Notes: generated from the sequence alone by a model not told the origin. Positions 33,241-43,813 are shown, counted from the stretch's first letter. The stretch is 64,000 nucleotides of DNA from an uncultured Dehalococcoidia bacterium (GCA_958295685.1 OY282365.1:2356001-2420000); one strand, 5' to 3'. Numbers and translations are program-made.

Positions 33241-34335
33241 TCAGAGAGGCCGGGCGAAGCCGACCTGAGGCAGGGTCTGCTCCAGCGCATCGAGGACGTC
33301 CTGAATCTCGTCCTCCGCGCAGTGCCCCATGTGGCCGATTCGGAATATCTTACCGGCCAGTTCGGCCTGTCCCCCCGCGAGGACCACGCCGCGCTCCGCG
33401 CGCAGGAGGCTCACGAGCCGCGCGCCGTCCACGCCTTCGGGCACGGCAACTGCCGTAACGGTGTCGGATGCGACGCTCTCCTCGGGGAAGAGCGGCAGGC
33501 CGAGGCTCCGGATGCCCGCGCGGGTCATCCGGCCGATCTCGGCGTGGCGCCGATAGACGCTCTCCATTCCCTCATCCAGCAGTTTCCCCAGGGCCACGTC
33601 CAGGGCGAACATCACCGATATGGCGGGGGTGTACGGTGGCTGGCCCCTGCGGAGGTAGCTCTCGTACTGGGCCACGTCGAGGTAGAACCTTGGCATCCGC
33701 GCCTCCGCGTGTGCGCGGCGCGCCCTCTCGCTGAGGCTGAGGAACGCCAGGCCCGGCGGGGCCATCCATCCCTTCTGGGAGGCGGAGGCAACCACGTCGC
33801 AGCCCCACGCGTCCGTTCTGAGGGGCAGAGAGGCGACGCTGCTGATGCCGTCCACCAGCAGCAGCTTGTCGAACTCGCCCTTGGCCACTCCTGCTATCGC
33901 CTCCAGGTCGTTCACCACTCCGGTGGAGGTCTCGTTGTGGGTCACGAGAACGGCCTTTATAGAGGGGTCTTGCGTCAGGGTCTGCCTGAGTCTGTCCGGG
34001 TCAACGGCCTCGCCCGGGGTGAAGCTGAGGGTGGTGACGTCGGCGCCGAATATCCCTGCTATCTCTCCGAATCTGTCTCCGAACGCGCCGATGGAGAGGT
34101 TGACGACCCTGTCGCCCGGGGAGAGGGTGTTGACGACCGCGGCTTCCATCGCCGCGGTGCCGGAGCCGGTGATGACGTACATGCTGCCCCGGGTGTCGAA
34201 GACCTCCTTCAGTCTATCGGTGACTCTGTCCAGGAGCTCGGCGTACTCGGGGCCTCTGTGATTTATCATCGGCCACGACATGGCCTCCAGTATGTCGTCG
34301 GCCAGGGGGATCGGGCCGGGCGTGCGCAGGTTCAC
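33241..34335 (-). CDS. Class V aminotransferase (alanine-glyoxylate/serine-pyruvate type)
   Basis: 364 residues, fold-type I PLP enzyme of the AGT/SGAT group. Seen: NLRTPGPIPLADDILEAM at the start, GSGTAAMEAAVVNTLSPGD, VTHNETSTGV, LLVDGISSVASLPL and ASASQKGWMAPPGLAF with the Schiff-base lysine. Such enzymes move amino groups between alanine, serine or aspartate-like donors and glyoxylate or pyruvate. The GTG at 34335 has GAGGAGG upstream and matches the family N-terminus; an upstream in-frame ATG at 34401 adds non-conserved residues. Confidence 0.9.
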   Translation of the reverse strand: MNLRTPGPIPLADDILEAMSWPMINHRGPEYAELLDRVTDRLKEVFDTRGSMYVITGSGTAAMEAAVVNTLSPGDRVVNLSIGAFGDRFGEIAGIFGADVTTLSFTPGEAVDPDRLRQTLTQDPSIKAVLVTHNETSTGVVNDLEAIAGVAKGEFDKLLLVDGISSVASLPLRTDAWGCDVVASASQKGWMAPPGLAFLSLSERARRAHAEARMPRFYLDVAQYESYLRRGQPPYTPAISVMFALDVALGKLLDEGMESVYRRHAEIGRMTRAGIRSLGLPLFPEESVASDTVTAVAVPEGVDGARLVSLLRAERGVVLAGGQAELAGKIFRIGHMGHCAEDEIQDVLDALEQTLPQVGFARPL

Positions 34336-34429
34336 GGCGCCTCCTCGGTGGCTGCGGTCTAACGGAGATTCTAGCACAGGCGATGGGCGCCGTAGGCTCA
34401 CTTCGCGGCTGCGTGCGCCGCCCGGCGCG

Positions 34430-37400
34430 TCAGGGCGTGATGGAGGGCGTTCCGCTGTCCCGGATCAGCTTGACGAATGCTGCGAGGTCGGCGTCCAGCG
34501 TCTTGTGGAGCTCGTCGAGTTGCTCGTCGACCTGCCTGGATACCTGGGAGAAGACTTCGTAGGACTGCTTCGTCGGGGCCCAGTCGGCGCTCGATACTAC
34601 GCCCGCGAGTGTGGTCAGCTTGGCATTCAGCCGCGCCACCTCTCCGCGCAGTGAGCCGGGCGGGGGCTTCATCCCCACGAGGTTGACTTCGATGCTCGAC
34701 AGCCGCTCGTTCAGGCTCGCGGCGGCCGTCGTCACCGCATCGGCGCCGGGACGGTCCGCGGCGCGCGCGCTCCACTCGTCCACCTGCCGCCGGACGCGCC
34801 TGACCCTCTCTGCCGCGTCGTGGACCTCGGATAGCCTGTCTCGTATCCTGAGCAGGAGTGCGAACTGCTCGTCGAGCGCGCCCTGGGAGGCGCGGCTGCG
34901 CGGGTCCTTGAGCAGGTCGAAGGACTCCTCGAAGGTTTCGTCTCCCACCGTGAGGCGCACCCTGTACAGGCCCGGAGGGGCCAGTACGCCCTCGATGTTC
35001 TTCGGCTTGTAGCCGCCCTCGACCTCTGTGAGAGAGAGCGCGCCGGGATAGCGCATGTCCCACACGAATCGATTCACGCCCTGGGAGACATCGAGGCGCT
35101 CCTGGCCGGACGCGCCGCCGGAGAAGACCTTTATCAGGCGCCCGCCCGCGTCCAGGAACGCGAGGCTCACGTCGTCCGGGGGCGTGTCCGGCAGGTAGAA
35201 CGTGACGCTCACTCCATCCGGCGGGTTCTCGCCGGCGTCCAGCATCAGCCGCGAGGTCCTGCCGTCGGGCGTCCTGCTGTCGTAGAAGGCCATGGGCACG
35301 CCGAGGACGCGGACTACGTAGTTCATGCCGCCGCCCAGGTCGACATAGCCAGGCGCCTGGTGGAGCATTCTGTGAGTCGGGCGCGGACGAAGGAGGCGCG
35401 GGCTGCCTCCGGCCGGGTCCGCCGCGAGCTGCTGAAGCGGCGTCAGGTCGTCCAGTATCCACATCGACCGTCCATGGGTCCCGGCGACCAGGTCGTTATT
35501 CTTGATCACCATGTCGTGAACGGGGACCGCGGGCAGGTTGCATTGGAGCGACTCCCAGGCGGCCCCGTCGTCGGCCGACACGTAGACGCCCGACTCGGCG
35601 CCGCAGTAGAGCAGCCCTCGTCTGGCGGGGTCTTCCCTGATGACCCTTGTGAAGTCGTCCGCGGGTATGCCGTCGTCGATTTCCTGCCACGTATCCCCAT
35701 AGTCGTTCGTCTTGTAGAGATAGGGCCTGAAGTCGTCGTTTTTGAAGCGTGTGGCCGCGACGTAGGCTGCTGCCGGGTCGTGGGGCGACGGCTCGACGCA
35801 GTGGACCATGGTCCACTCCGGCATCGTGGGCGGGGTCACGTTCTTCCAGGAGCCTCCGCCGTCTCTCGATACGTGTACCAGCCCGTCATCGGTGCCGGCC
35901 CAGAGCAGGCCGGGTTCGAGCGGGGACTCGGTGAAGGCGTAGACGGTGCAGTAGACCTCGGCATCGGCGCCCTCGATGGTGACCGGGCCTCCTTTGAGTT
36001 CCAGCTTGGCCGCGTCGTTCCTCGTCAGGTCGGGGCTGATGGCCTCCCACGTGGTGCCGTCGTCCCTGGTTCTGAATACAACGTTGCCGCCGACGTAGAG
36101 TGTGTCCGGGTCGTGAGGAGAGAAGACGATCGGGAACTTCCAGGCGAAGCGGTACCTGAAGGTCTTCGCCGGCCAGTTCACGTGGTCCTCAGGCCAGACG
36201 GTGACGACTCGCACCTCCTGATTTCGGTGGTCGTAGCGGTTGAGGATGCCGTGCGGGTATGCGGAATAGACGATGTTCGGGTCGTCGGGCTTTACGGCGA
36301 TGTCGCCGCTCTCCGACATGCCCACGTTGTACCAGTCGCCTGTGATTATGGCGCCGTTGTCCGAGTAGCTGCGGACGGCTATCCCCGTGTTGTCCTGCTG
36401 GGTGCCGTACACCCAGTACGGTTCCCTGTTGTCGGTCGTGACGTGGTAGAACTGTGCGGTCGGCTGGTTGAAGATGTTGGACCAGGTCTCGCCGCGGTTC
36501 AGGGATACGGTGGCGCCGCCGTCGTTGCCCTCGATCATCCTGCGGCTGTCGCGTGGGTCGATCCAGAGGTCGTGCTGGTCGCCGTGCGGCATGGGGACCT
36601 CGGTGAAGCATCGCCCGCCGTCGGTCGATCTCCAGGTCTTTGGGGCGAGCACCCACACGGTGTCGGCGTCGGACGGGTCGGCGAACACGTGTGTGTAGTA
36701 CCATGACCGGAGCCGCAGGTCGTCATCGTCCGAGGTCTGCTCCCAGGTGCGTCCGCCGTCGTCGGACCTGAAGAGTCCTCCGTGCTCGGCCTCGACCATG
36801 GCCCACACGCGGCCCGGCTTGGCCGGCGACAGCGCGACTCCGATTCGGCCGAGGGTCTCCTTCGGCAGGCCGGGGTTTTCCGACAGGTTGGTCCAGGTAT
36901 CGCCGCCGTCCACCGTCTTGTAGAGTCCCGAGTCCGGGCCGCCGCTGACGATGTCCCAGAAGCTCCTGTGGGCCTCCCAGATGGAGGCGTAGATCGTGAG
37001 CGGGTCGCCTGGGTCCATGGACAGGTCGACCGCCCCTGCGCGGTCGCTCACGAACAGCACCCTCTCCCACGAGGCTCCGCCGTCGGTCGAGCGGAAGACG
37101 CCGCGCTCTTCGTTCGGGCCGAAGGCGTGGCCGAGAGCCGCCGCGTACACCACGTCGGGATTCTTCGGATGGACCCGCACGCGGGCGACGTGGCGGGTGT
37201 CGCGGAGGCCGACGTTCCGCCACGTCTCCCCGCCGTCGGTGGACTTGTAGATGCCGTCTCCGTGGGTGAGGTCGTTGCGGATGCAGGCCTCGCCCGTCCC
37301 CACGTAGATGACGTTCGGGTCGGAGTCCGAGACGGCGATCGCGCCGACGGAGCCTGCGCTGAAGCAGCGGTCCGACACGTTCCGCCAGTAGACGCCCGCG

Positions 37401-37612
37401 TCGGTGGTTTTCCAGACGCCGCCGGCCACTGCGCCGAAGAAGAAGGTGGCGGTCTCAGTCGGGTGTCCGGCTACGGCGAGCACGCGGCCGCCCCTGAACG
37501 GGCCGATGCACCGCCACCGCATCACGCCGCTGAGGTGGTTGACTGCAACTCCCGGTCTGGATGGGGCGCGGTGGTAATGGGCGTTCATGGCTTGCTCCTC
37601 TGCATTCGTCAC
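34430..37612 (-). CDS. VPS10/sortilin-type BNR-repeat beta-propeller protein
   Basis: 1060 residues. The N-terminal ~700 residues contain many BNR/Asp-box units (KSTDGGETW, RSTDGGASW, KTVDGGDTW, RSDDGGRTW and similar), predicting one or two large beta-propellers like those of sortilin or xyloglucanase-type proteins. The C-terminal part has a beta-sandwich-like region and a helical tail (about 880-1040). Often labelled glycosyl hydrolase, but no catalytic residues can be assigned. No signal peptide is visible after the first ATG, nor after the internal ATG at 37588. It starts 4 bases after gltD ends, so it is probably cotranscribed with gltBD. Confidence 0.85.
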   Translation of the reverse strand: MTNAEEQAMNAHYHRAPSRPGVAVNHLSGVMRWRCIGPFRGGRVLAVAGHPTETATFFFGAVAGGVWKTTDAGVYWRNVSDRCFSAGSVGAIAVSDSDPNVIYVGTGEACIRNDLTHGDGIYKSTDGGETWRNVGLRDTRHVARVRVHPKNPDVVYAAALGHAFGPNEERGVFRSTDGGASWERVLFVSDRAGAVDLSMDPGDPLTIYASIWEAHRSFWDIVSGGPDSGLYKTVDGGDTWTNLSENPGLPKETLGRIGVALSPAKPGRVWAMVEAEHGGLFRSDDGGRTWEQTSDDDDLRLRSWYYTHVFADPSDADTVWVLAPKTWRSTDGGRCFTEVPMPHGDQHDLWIDPRDSRRMIEGNDGGATVSLNRGETWSNIFNQPTAQFYHVTTDNREPYWVYGTQQDNTGIAVRSYSDNGAIITGDWYNVGMSESGDIAVKPDDPNIVYSAYPHGILNRYDHRNQEVRVVTVWPEDHVNWPAKTFRYRFAWKFPIVFSPHDPDTLYVGGNVVFRTRDDGTTWEAISPDLTRNDAAKLELKGGPVTIEGADAEVYCTVYAFTESPLEPGLLWAGTDDGLVHVSRDGGGSWKNVTPPTMPEWTMVHCVEPSPHDPAAAYVAATRFKNDDFRPYLYKTNDYGDTWQEIDDGIPADDFTRVIREDPARRGLLYCGAESGVYVSADDGAAWESLQCNLPAVPVHDMVIKNNDLVAGTHGRSMWILDDLTPLQQLAADPAGGSPRLLRPRPTHRMLHQAPGYVDLGGGMNYVVRVLGVPMAFYDSRTPDGRTSRLMLDAGENPPDGVSVTFYLPDTPPDDVSLAFLDAGGRLIKVFSGGASGQERLDVSQGVNRFVWDMRYPGALSLTEVEGGYKPKNIEGVLAPPGLYRVRLTVGDETFEESFDLLKDPRSRASQGALDEQFALLLRIRDRLSEVHDAAERVRRVRRQVDEWSARAADRPGADAVTTAAASLNERLSSIEVNLVGMKPPPGSLRGEVARLNAKLTTLAGVVSSADWAPTKQSYEVFSQVSRQVDEQLDELHKTLDADLAAFVKLIRDSGTPSITP

Positions 37613-37616
37613 CAGC

Positions 37617-39077
37617 CTACGGGCCGATCGAGAGCGCTCTCGGCAGGCCGGTCCTGGCCATCAGGTATCGGTCGATGCCTCTGGCGGCCTCCCGACCTTC
37701 AGCGAGCGCCCAGACCACCAGGGACTGGCCTCTGGCCATGTCCCCTGCGGCGAAGACGCCCGGCACACTGCTCATCTTGTTCTCGTCCGTTGCAACGTTG
37801 CCTCTGGCGTCCAGCTCCACGCCGAGGTCTGCGAGCATCCCTTCGCGCTCCGGGTGGAGGAATCCCATGGCGAGCAGGACGAGTTCGGCGTCAATCTCGA
37901 AGTCGCTGCCCGGCGCCTCATTCATGGATGGGCGGCCGGAGCCGTCCGGCGGGCCCCATTCGAGGCGTACCCCGTGCAGCTTGCGTACCTCGCCGTCGAT
38001 GCCCGAGAAGCGCTTGGTGAGGACGTTGTAGCCGCGGATGCCGCCCTCCTCGTGGGCGGCAGAGGTCATGAGCACCTTCGGCCATTCCGGCCAGGGGTTG
38101 TCCGGAGGGCGTTCCAACGGAGGCTCCGGCAGTATCTCGAGTTGGCGCACGACCTCCGCTCCCTGTCGGTGGGCGGTGCCGAGGCAGTCGGCGCCGGTGT
38201 CTCCGCCGCCGAGGATGACGACACGCTTCCCCTCAGCGGTGATCCGCTCTTCGGGCGGGACGCGGCCGCCGGCGACCAGCCTGTTCTGCTGTGTGAGATA
38301 GTCCATGGCGAAGTGTATGCCGCGGAGTTCGCGGCCCGGAACGGCGAGGTCTCTCGGTACGGTGCTGCCGCCGGCGAGACACACGGCGTCGAATCGGTCC
38401 GTCAGGTCGGAAGCGGGGATCGATCTGCCGACGTGGACTCCGGTCTCGAACTCGATTCCCTCTCTCTCCATCTGATCGACGCGGCGCTGGACCAGTAGCT
38501 TTTCGAGCTTGAAGTCGGGTATGCCCAGGCTCAGGAGACCGCCCACCCGCTCGCTGCGCTCGTAGACGGTCACGAGATGGCCGGCGCGGTTGATCTGCTG
38601 CGCTGCGGCCAGTCCAGCCGGGCCCGACCCGACGACGGCGACCTTCTTGCCGGTGCGTGTCTTCGGGGGCTGCGGGACGATCCAGCCCTCCTGCCACCCC
38701 CTGTCCGATATGGCCTTCTCGATGTGCTCGATGGCCACCGGGTCCTGGTTGATGGCGAGGACGCAGGATGCCTCACAGGGCGCGGGGCAGATTCTGCCGG
38801 TGAATTCAGGGAAGTTGTTAGTGGCGTGAAGGGCGTCCAGGGCATGCCGCCATCGGCCGCGATAGACGAGGTCGTTCCATTCGGGTATGAGGTTGCCGAG
38901 AGGGCAGCCCATGTGGCAGAAGGGGACGGCGCAGTTCATGCAGCGGGCGCCCTGGTCGCGGGCCTGCGGCTCCGTCCAACTCCTGTAGAACTCGCGGTAG
39001 TCGCCGACGCGCTCAGCTACGGGAATGCGGGGTGGGGTCTCCCTGCCCTTATCGATGAAGCCGGTGGGCTTACCCAT
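37617..39077 (-). CDS. gltD: Glutamate synthase (NADPH) small subunit
   Basis: 486 residues; transfers electrons from NADPH through FAD and Fe-S centres to GltB. N-terminal cysteine clusters CMNCAVPFCHMGCPLGN and CPAPCEASCV bind two 4Fe-4S clusters. FAD site VVGSGPAGLAAAQQINRAG, NADPH site ILGGGDTGADCLGTA and the FAD-closing GVFAAGDMARGQSLVVWA follow. ATG start overlaps the gltB stop by 8 bases, so synthesis of the two subunits is coupled. Confidence 0.96.
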   Translation of the reverse strand: MGKPTGFIDKGRETPPRIPVAERVGDYREFYRSWTEPQARDQGARCMNCAVPFCHMGCPLGNLIPEWNDLVYRGRWRHALDALHATNNFPEFTGRICPAPCEASCVLAINQDPVAIEHIEKAISDRGWQEGWIVPQPPKTRTGKKVAVVGSGPAGLAAAQQINRAGHLVTVYERSERVGGLLSLGIPDFKLEKLLVQRRVDQMEREGIEFETGVHVGRSIPASDLTDRFDAVCLAGGSTVPRDLAVPGRELRGIHFAMDYLTQQNRLVAGGRVPPEERITAEGKRVVILGGGDTGADCLGTAHRQGAEVVRQLEILPEPPLERPPDNPWPEWPKVLMTSAAHEEGGIRGYNVLTKRFSGIDGEVRKLHGVRLEWGPPDGSGRPSMNEAPGSDFEIDAELVLLAMGFLHPEREGMLADLGVELDARGNVATDENKMSSVPGVFAAGDMARGQSLVVWALAEGREAARGIDRYLMARTGLPRALSIGP

Positions 39078-42000
39078 GCAGCCCGCCGACGGGCAGGTTG
39101 GCCCGCGCCCTCTCCTCCAGCGCCCGTTTGTAGTCGGTCGGCATCACCTTGACGAACCTGGGGAGCATCCGGTCCCAGTGGTCTATGACGCGGCGGGCGT
39201 TCGAGCTTCCCGTGTAGCGCAGGTGGTCTTCGACCATCCGCTTGAGGTGAGCGCGGTCGGCGTCGTCGACGACCGGCTCCAGATCGACCATGTCTGTGTT
39301 GCAGAGGCCGGGCAGCGCCCCATTCTCGTCGAGCACGAATGCCTCGCCCCCGCTCATACCCGCGGCGAAGTTCCGGCCTGTGGGGCCCAGCACGACAACC
39401 CGTCCTCGGGTCATATACTCGCACCCGTGGTCACCTACCCCTTCGACCACGGCCTCGGCCCCGCTGTTGCGGACGCAGAAGCGCTCGCCTGCGACCCCGC
39501 GTATGAATACCTTCCCGGAAGTGGCTCCGTAGAGGACGACGTTGCCGACGATCACGTTTTCTTCCGGAACGAAGGTACACTCGTCAGGGGGGGCGATGAT
39601 CACCTTGCCGCCCGACAGCCCCTTGCAGAAGGAGTCGTTGGCGTCGCCTCTGACAGTCATCGTGATGCCGGGCGCGGTGAACGCCCCGAAGCTCTGGCCC
39701 GCGGACCCGGTGAAGTTTATTCGAATGGTGTCGTCCGGCAGGTCGTTGCCGTGTCTCTTCGTCACCTCGTGGCTGAGCATGGTTCCGACGGTGCGGTTGG
39801 AGTTGCTGATGGGCAGGTCGAAGGAGACGGGCGTCCCGTTTTCCAGCGCGTCCCTGGACCGCTCGATGAGGACGTGATCGAGGGCCCTTTCGAGGCCGTG
39901 GTCCTGTTCCCGGCAGTGGTAGGTGGCTACGTCCGCGGGAACCTCCGGCACGTGGAGGAGCCTCGAGAAGTCGAGAGTCCGCGCCTTCCAGTGCTCGACT
40001 ACCTTTCCGTCGTCCAGCATGTCGACTCGGCCGACCATCTCGTCAACCGACCGGAAGCCCAGTCCGGCCATAATGGCGCGCATCTGCTCGGCGACGAAGA
40101 AGAAGTATCTGATCACGTGCTCAGGCTTGCCCGCGAACTGCTTTCTGAGCTCGGCGTCCTGGGTGGCTATGCCGACCGAGCAGGTGTTCAGGTGGCACTT
40201 CCTGAGCATGATGCATCCCATCGATATGAGCGGGGCCGTGGCAAAGCCGAACTCCTCGGCTCCAAGCAGACAGGCTATCGCCACGTCCCTGCCTGTCTTG
40301 AGCTGTCCGTCGGCCTGCACGACGATGCGCCCCCTGAGGTCGTTGGCCACGAGCACCTGCTGGGTTTCGGCAAGGCCCAGCTCCCAGGGCAGCCCGGCGT
40401 GCTTTATGGATGACTCCGGCGAGGCGCCGGTGCCGCCGCTGTCGCCGCTGATCAGGACGACGTCGGCGCGGGCTTTGGATACGCCCGCGGCGATGGTGCC
40501 GACGCCGGCTTCGGCAACCAGCTTGACGTGTATCCTGGCCGTGGGGTTCGAGTTCTTGAGGTCGTGGATGAGCTGTGCCAGGTCTTCGATCGAGTAGATG
40601 TCGTGGTGCGGCGGGGGAGAGATGAGTTCCACGCCCGGGGTCGCGTTGCGAACCCATCCGATGTAGTCGTTGACTTTGTAGCCCGGTATCTGCCCGCCCT
40701 CGCCCGGTTTGGATCCCTGGGCCATCTTGATCTGAAGGTCCTTAGCGTTGGTCAGGTACAGGTTCGTTACGCCGAAGCGACCGGACGCCACCTGCTTGAT
40801 GGCGCTGTTTCGGGAGTCGCCGTTGGGGTCCAGGGAGTACCGCCGGTGGTCCTCCCCGCCCTCGCCGGTGTTGCTCCTGGCGAGCACCCTGTTCGCGGCG
40901 ATTGCCAGGGTCTCATGAGCTTCCTTGCTGATCGACCCCAGGGAGATCGCTCCGGATGAGAAGCGCTTGACGATCTCTTTGGCGGGTTCCACCTGCTCTA
41001 TTGGAACCGGCTCCTTCGCCTCTTTGAATTCCAGCAGGCCGCGTATGGTGCACAGTCGGCGGCTGTGGCTGTCGACGTGTGTGGCGAACTGCTCAAACGA
41101 GGTGAAGTCGTCCGACCTGACGGCGTGCTGGAGCTTGGCGATGGTGAACGGGTTCCACATGTGGTATTCGCCGTTACGCCGCCACTGGTAGAAGCCGCTG
41201 TCCGCAAGCTCTCTGTTGCCGCCGATTTCGAGGTCAGGGTATGCGGCGGCGTGCCGTCTTCCGGCCTCCTCCTCTATCTCGGCGAGTCCGATGCCGGCGA
41301 CCCTGGACGACGTCCAAGTGAAGCAGCGGTCTATCAGGGTCTGATCAAGCCCGACCGCTTCGAATATCTGGGCTCCCCTGTAGCTCTCGATGGTCGATAT
41401 GCCCATCTTGGACATTATCTTGAGGATGCCCTTGTTGATGGCCTTCACGTAGCGCTCTTCAGGGTCCTGGTCTCCCATGGGCTGGATGAAGTCGGCCTTT
41501 CGCTGCATATCGGCCAGGGTCTCATATGCCAGGTAGGGATTGACAGCCGAGGCGCCGTAGCCTATGAGCATAGCGAAGTGGGAGACCTCTCTGGGCTCGC
41601 CCGACTCCACGATCAGTCCGACCTTGGTTCGGACCCCCTTGCGGATCAGGTGATGGTGGACGCCGCCGGTGGCGAGAAGACTCGGGATATAGGCGCGGCG
41701 TCGGTCGACGCCGCGGTCCGACAGGATGAGAATGGAGCAACCGTCCTCAATGGCGGCGGATGCCTCCGCGCACACGCGGTCCATTGCGCGCGAGAGCGAA
41801 CCCTTTCCGTCCGCGGGGCTGAAGAGAGTCGAGAGCGTCCGGGCCCGTATCCCGGGAGAGTCCACCTGCTTGATCTGGGCCATCTGTCGGTTGCTCAGGA
41901 CGGGGAGCCTAACTCTGAGCTGGCGGCAGTGCTCCGGCGTTTCGTCAAACAGGTTCTGCTCCGAGCCGACCGTCACGTCCAACGAGGTGACCATCTCCTC

Positions 42001-43629
42001 CCGGATCGCGTCCAGAGGCGGATTGCTGACCTGCGCGAAGAGCTGCTTGAAGTAGTTGAAGAGCAGCGGGGTCTGGTCGGACAGCACCGCGAGGGGAGCG
42101 TCGTTCCCCATGGACCCCACGGGCTCGGCGCCGTCTACCGCCATCGGCTCCATGAGCACTCGCAGGTCTTCGAGGGTGTAGCCGAAGGCCGCCTGACGCT
42201 GAGGCAGCGAGTCGAAGTCGGGGCACGGCACGGACGAGGGGTCGGGGAGGCAGTCGAGGTCGACGGTGTTCTGCCCAAGCCAGAGTCCGTAGGGCCTCCG
42301 AGCGGAGAGCTCCGCCTTGATCTCCTCGTCTCCGACGAGACGGCCCTCCTCGCTGTCCAGAAGGAACATGCGCCCGGGGTACAGCCTCTCCTTGAAGAGG
42401 ATGTCCTCTTCGGGGATGTCCAAGACGCCGGTCTCCGAGGCCATGACCAGCAGGTCGTCGGTGGTGACCAGGTAGCGGCATGGGCGGAGGCCGTTTCTGT
42501 CGAGCACCGCGCACACCTTGCTGCCGTCGGTGCCGATCACCAGGGCAGGCCCGTCCCAGGGCTCCATCAGGGTGGCGTGATAGCGGTAGAAGTCCTGCTT
42601 GGCCTGATCCATCGGCACGTGGTCGCCCCAGACCTCCGGGATGAGCATCGACATAGCGTGCGTCAGGGAGCGGCCGGTGGCCAGGAGAAGCTCGATTGCG
42701 TTGTCCAGGGAGGCTGTGTCGCTCTGGCCCTGCGAGATGACCGGGAGCAGCTTCTGGACGTCGCCGCCCAGCGAGTCCGACGAGAACAGAGGCTGTCGGG
42801 CGGTCATCCAGTTGATGTTGCCGCGCAGCGTGTTGATCTCGCCGTTGTGGATGATGAATCTGTATGGATGGGCAAGACGCCAGGATCCAAGCGTGTTCGT
42901 GCTGAAGCGGGAATGGACAAGGGCGAAGGATGTCTTGATCGAGTCGTCCGTCAGGTCGTGGTAGAAGTGCTCTATCTGGTCGGCGACGATAAGGCCCTTG
43001 TACACGATCCTGTTGGACGACAGGCTCGCGACGTAGAACTGGTCGGCGTGCCGGAGGCCGGCTGCTGCCGCTTCTGCCTCGATGGCCTTCCTGAGCACAT
43101 AGAGCTTGAGCTCGAATGCGGTCTCGTCGGCCAGGCCCGGGCCTCTCAGAACGAAGAACTGTCGGATTACCGGCATGACCTGAGCGGCCAGTCTCCCGAT
43201 GGCGCCGGGTTCGACGGGGACGTCGCGCCATCCGAGCAGGGTCTGGCCCTCCCGCTCGGCAACGGCGCCCACGATCTTCTCGCAGCGGACCCGCTCATCG
43301 GGGTCCTGGGGAAGAAAGACCATGCCCACGCCGTAATTGCCCGGGTCCGGCAGGTCGATACGCGCCGCCCTCGCCTGGCTCGATAAGAACTCGTGCGGCA
43401 TCTGGAGGAGGATACCCGCCCCGTCCCCGGTCTCCGGGTCGGCGCTGCGGGCGCCCCGGTGCCCCAGGTTCACGAGCGCTTCGATGGCTCTCCTCACCAC
43501 GTCGTGGGACCTGACGCCCCTGACGTTGGCGATGAGACCCACGCCGCAGGCGTCGTGCTCAAACCGGGGGTCGTAGAGGCCGCGCTCCTCGATCCCGCGC
43601 ATACTGTCCTGTGTGAACAGGGCGCTCAT
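39070..43629 (-). CDS. gltB: Glutamate synthase large subunit
   Basis: 1519 residues; converts glutamine and 2-oxoglutarate into two glutamates. A short propeptide precedes the N-terminal nucleophile Cys28 (HDACGVGLIANVRG) of the class II amidotransferase domain. The FMN domain contains the 3Fe-4S ligands in GCIMLRKCHLNTCSVGIATQ, and the C-terminal GXGXG beta-helix domain (GLSGGKVIIAP, GATSGKVFIRG) is complete. Full length with no frameshift. Driven by the promoter at 43814-43842 with a ~180-base leader. Confidence 0.97.
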   Translation of the reverse strand: MSALFTQDSMRGIEERGLYDPRFEHDACGVGLIANVRGVRSHDVVRRAIEALVNLGHRGARSADPETGDGAGILLQMPHEFLSSQARAARIDLPDPGNYGVGMVFLPQDPDERVRCEKIVGAVAEREGQTLLGWRDVPVEPGAIGRLAAQVMPVIRQFFVLRGPGLADETAFELKLYVLRKAIEAEAAAAGLRHADQFYVASLSSNRIVYKGLIVADQIEHFYHDLTDDSIKTSFALVHSRFSTNTLGSWRLAHPYRFIIHNGEINTLRGNINWMTARQPLFSSDSLGGDVQKLLPVISQGQSDTASLDNAIELLLATGRSLTHAMSMLIPEVWGDHVPMDQAKQDFYRYHATLMEPWDGPALVIGTDGSKVCAVLDRNGLRPCRYLVTTDDLLVMASETGVLDIPEEDILFKERLYPGRMFLLDSEEGRLVGDEEIKAELSARRPYGLWLGQNTVDLDCLPDPSSVPCPDFDSLPQRQAAFGYTLEDLRVLMEPMAVDGAEPVGSMGNDAPLAVLSDQTPLLFNYFKQLFAQVSNPPLDAIREEMVTSLDVTVGSEQNLFDETPEHCRQLRVRLPVLSNRQMAQIKQVDSPGIRARTLSTLFSPADGKGSLSRAMDRVCAEASAAIEDGCSILILSDRGVDRRRAYIPSLLATGGVHHHLIRKGVRTKVGLIVESGEPREVSHFAMLIGYGASAVNPYLAYETLADMQRKADFIQPMGDQDPEERYVKAINKGILKIMSKMGISTIESYRGAQIFEAVGLDQTLIDRCFTWTSSRVAGIGLAEIEEEAGRRHAAAYPDLEIGGNRELADSGFYQWRRNGEYHMWNPFTIAKLQHAVRSDDFTSFEQFATHVDSHSRRLCTIRGLLEFKEAKEPVPIEQVEPAKEIVKRFSSGAISLGSISKEAHETLAIAANRVLARSNTGEGGEDHRRYSLDPNGDSRNSAIKQVASGRFGVTNLYLTNAKDLQIKMAQGSKPGEGGQIPGYKVNDYIGWVRNATPGVELISPPPHHDIYSIEDLAQLIHDLKNSNPTARIHVKLVAEAGVGTIAAGVSKARADVVLISGDSGGTGASPESSIKHAGLPWELGLAETQQVLVANDLRGRIVVQADGQLKTGRDVAIACLLGAEEFGFATAPLISMGCIMLRKCHLNTCSVGIATQDAELRKQFAGKPEHVIRYFFFVAEQMRAIMAGLGFRSVDEMVGRVDMLDDGKVVEHWKARTLDFSRLLHVPEVPADVATYHCREQDHGLERALDHVLIERSRDALENGTPVSFDLPISNSNRTVGTMLSHEVTKRHGNDLPDDTIRINFTGSAGQSFGAFTAPGITMTVRGDANDSFCKGLSGGKVIIAPPDECTFVPEENVIVGNVVLYGATSGKVFIRGVAGERFCVRNSGAEAVVEGVGDHGCEYMTRGRVVVLGPTGRNFAAGMSGGEAFVLDENGALPGLCNTDMVDLEPVVDDADRAHLKRMVEDHLRYTGSSNARRVIDHWDRMLPRFVKVMPTDYKRALEERARANLPVGGLHG

Positions 43630-43813
43630 AACATTAGACTTTCGCGCGTCTCCGGATACGGGCTGCGGTCAGGGCCAACCCCGCGTTACTCGGGGCGAGT
43701 GGATGTCTCTCGTCCCTCGTTCGCACGCGGGCGCCCCGACCGGATCGAGGCTGACCTCACGTCCTCATGGAGGACATGATCGAGGGCTTGCGGCCCGGTC
43801 AAGCGTGATGGGG

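Noticed and set aside
41065..43386. 773-codon frame opposite gltB
   Set aside because: Antisense shadow of a fully conserved glutamate synthase gene.
43630..43813. Glutamine riboswitch in the gltB leader
   Set aside because: I could not find the conserved glnA or downstream-peptide motif bases in this leader; only a small hairpin is visible.
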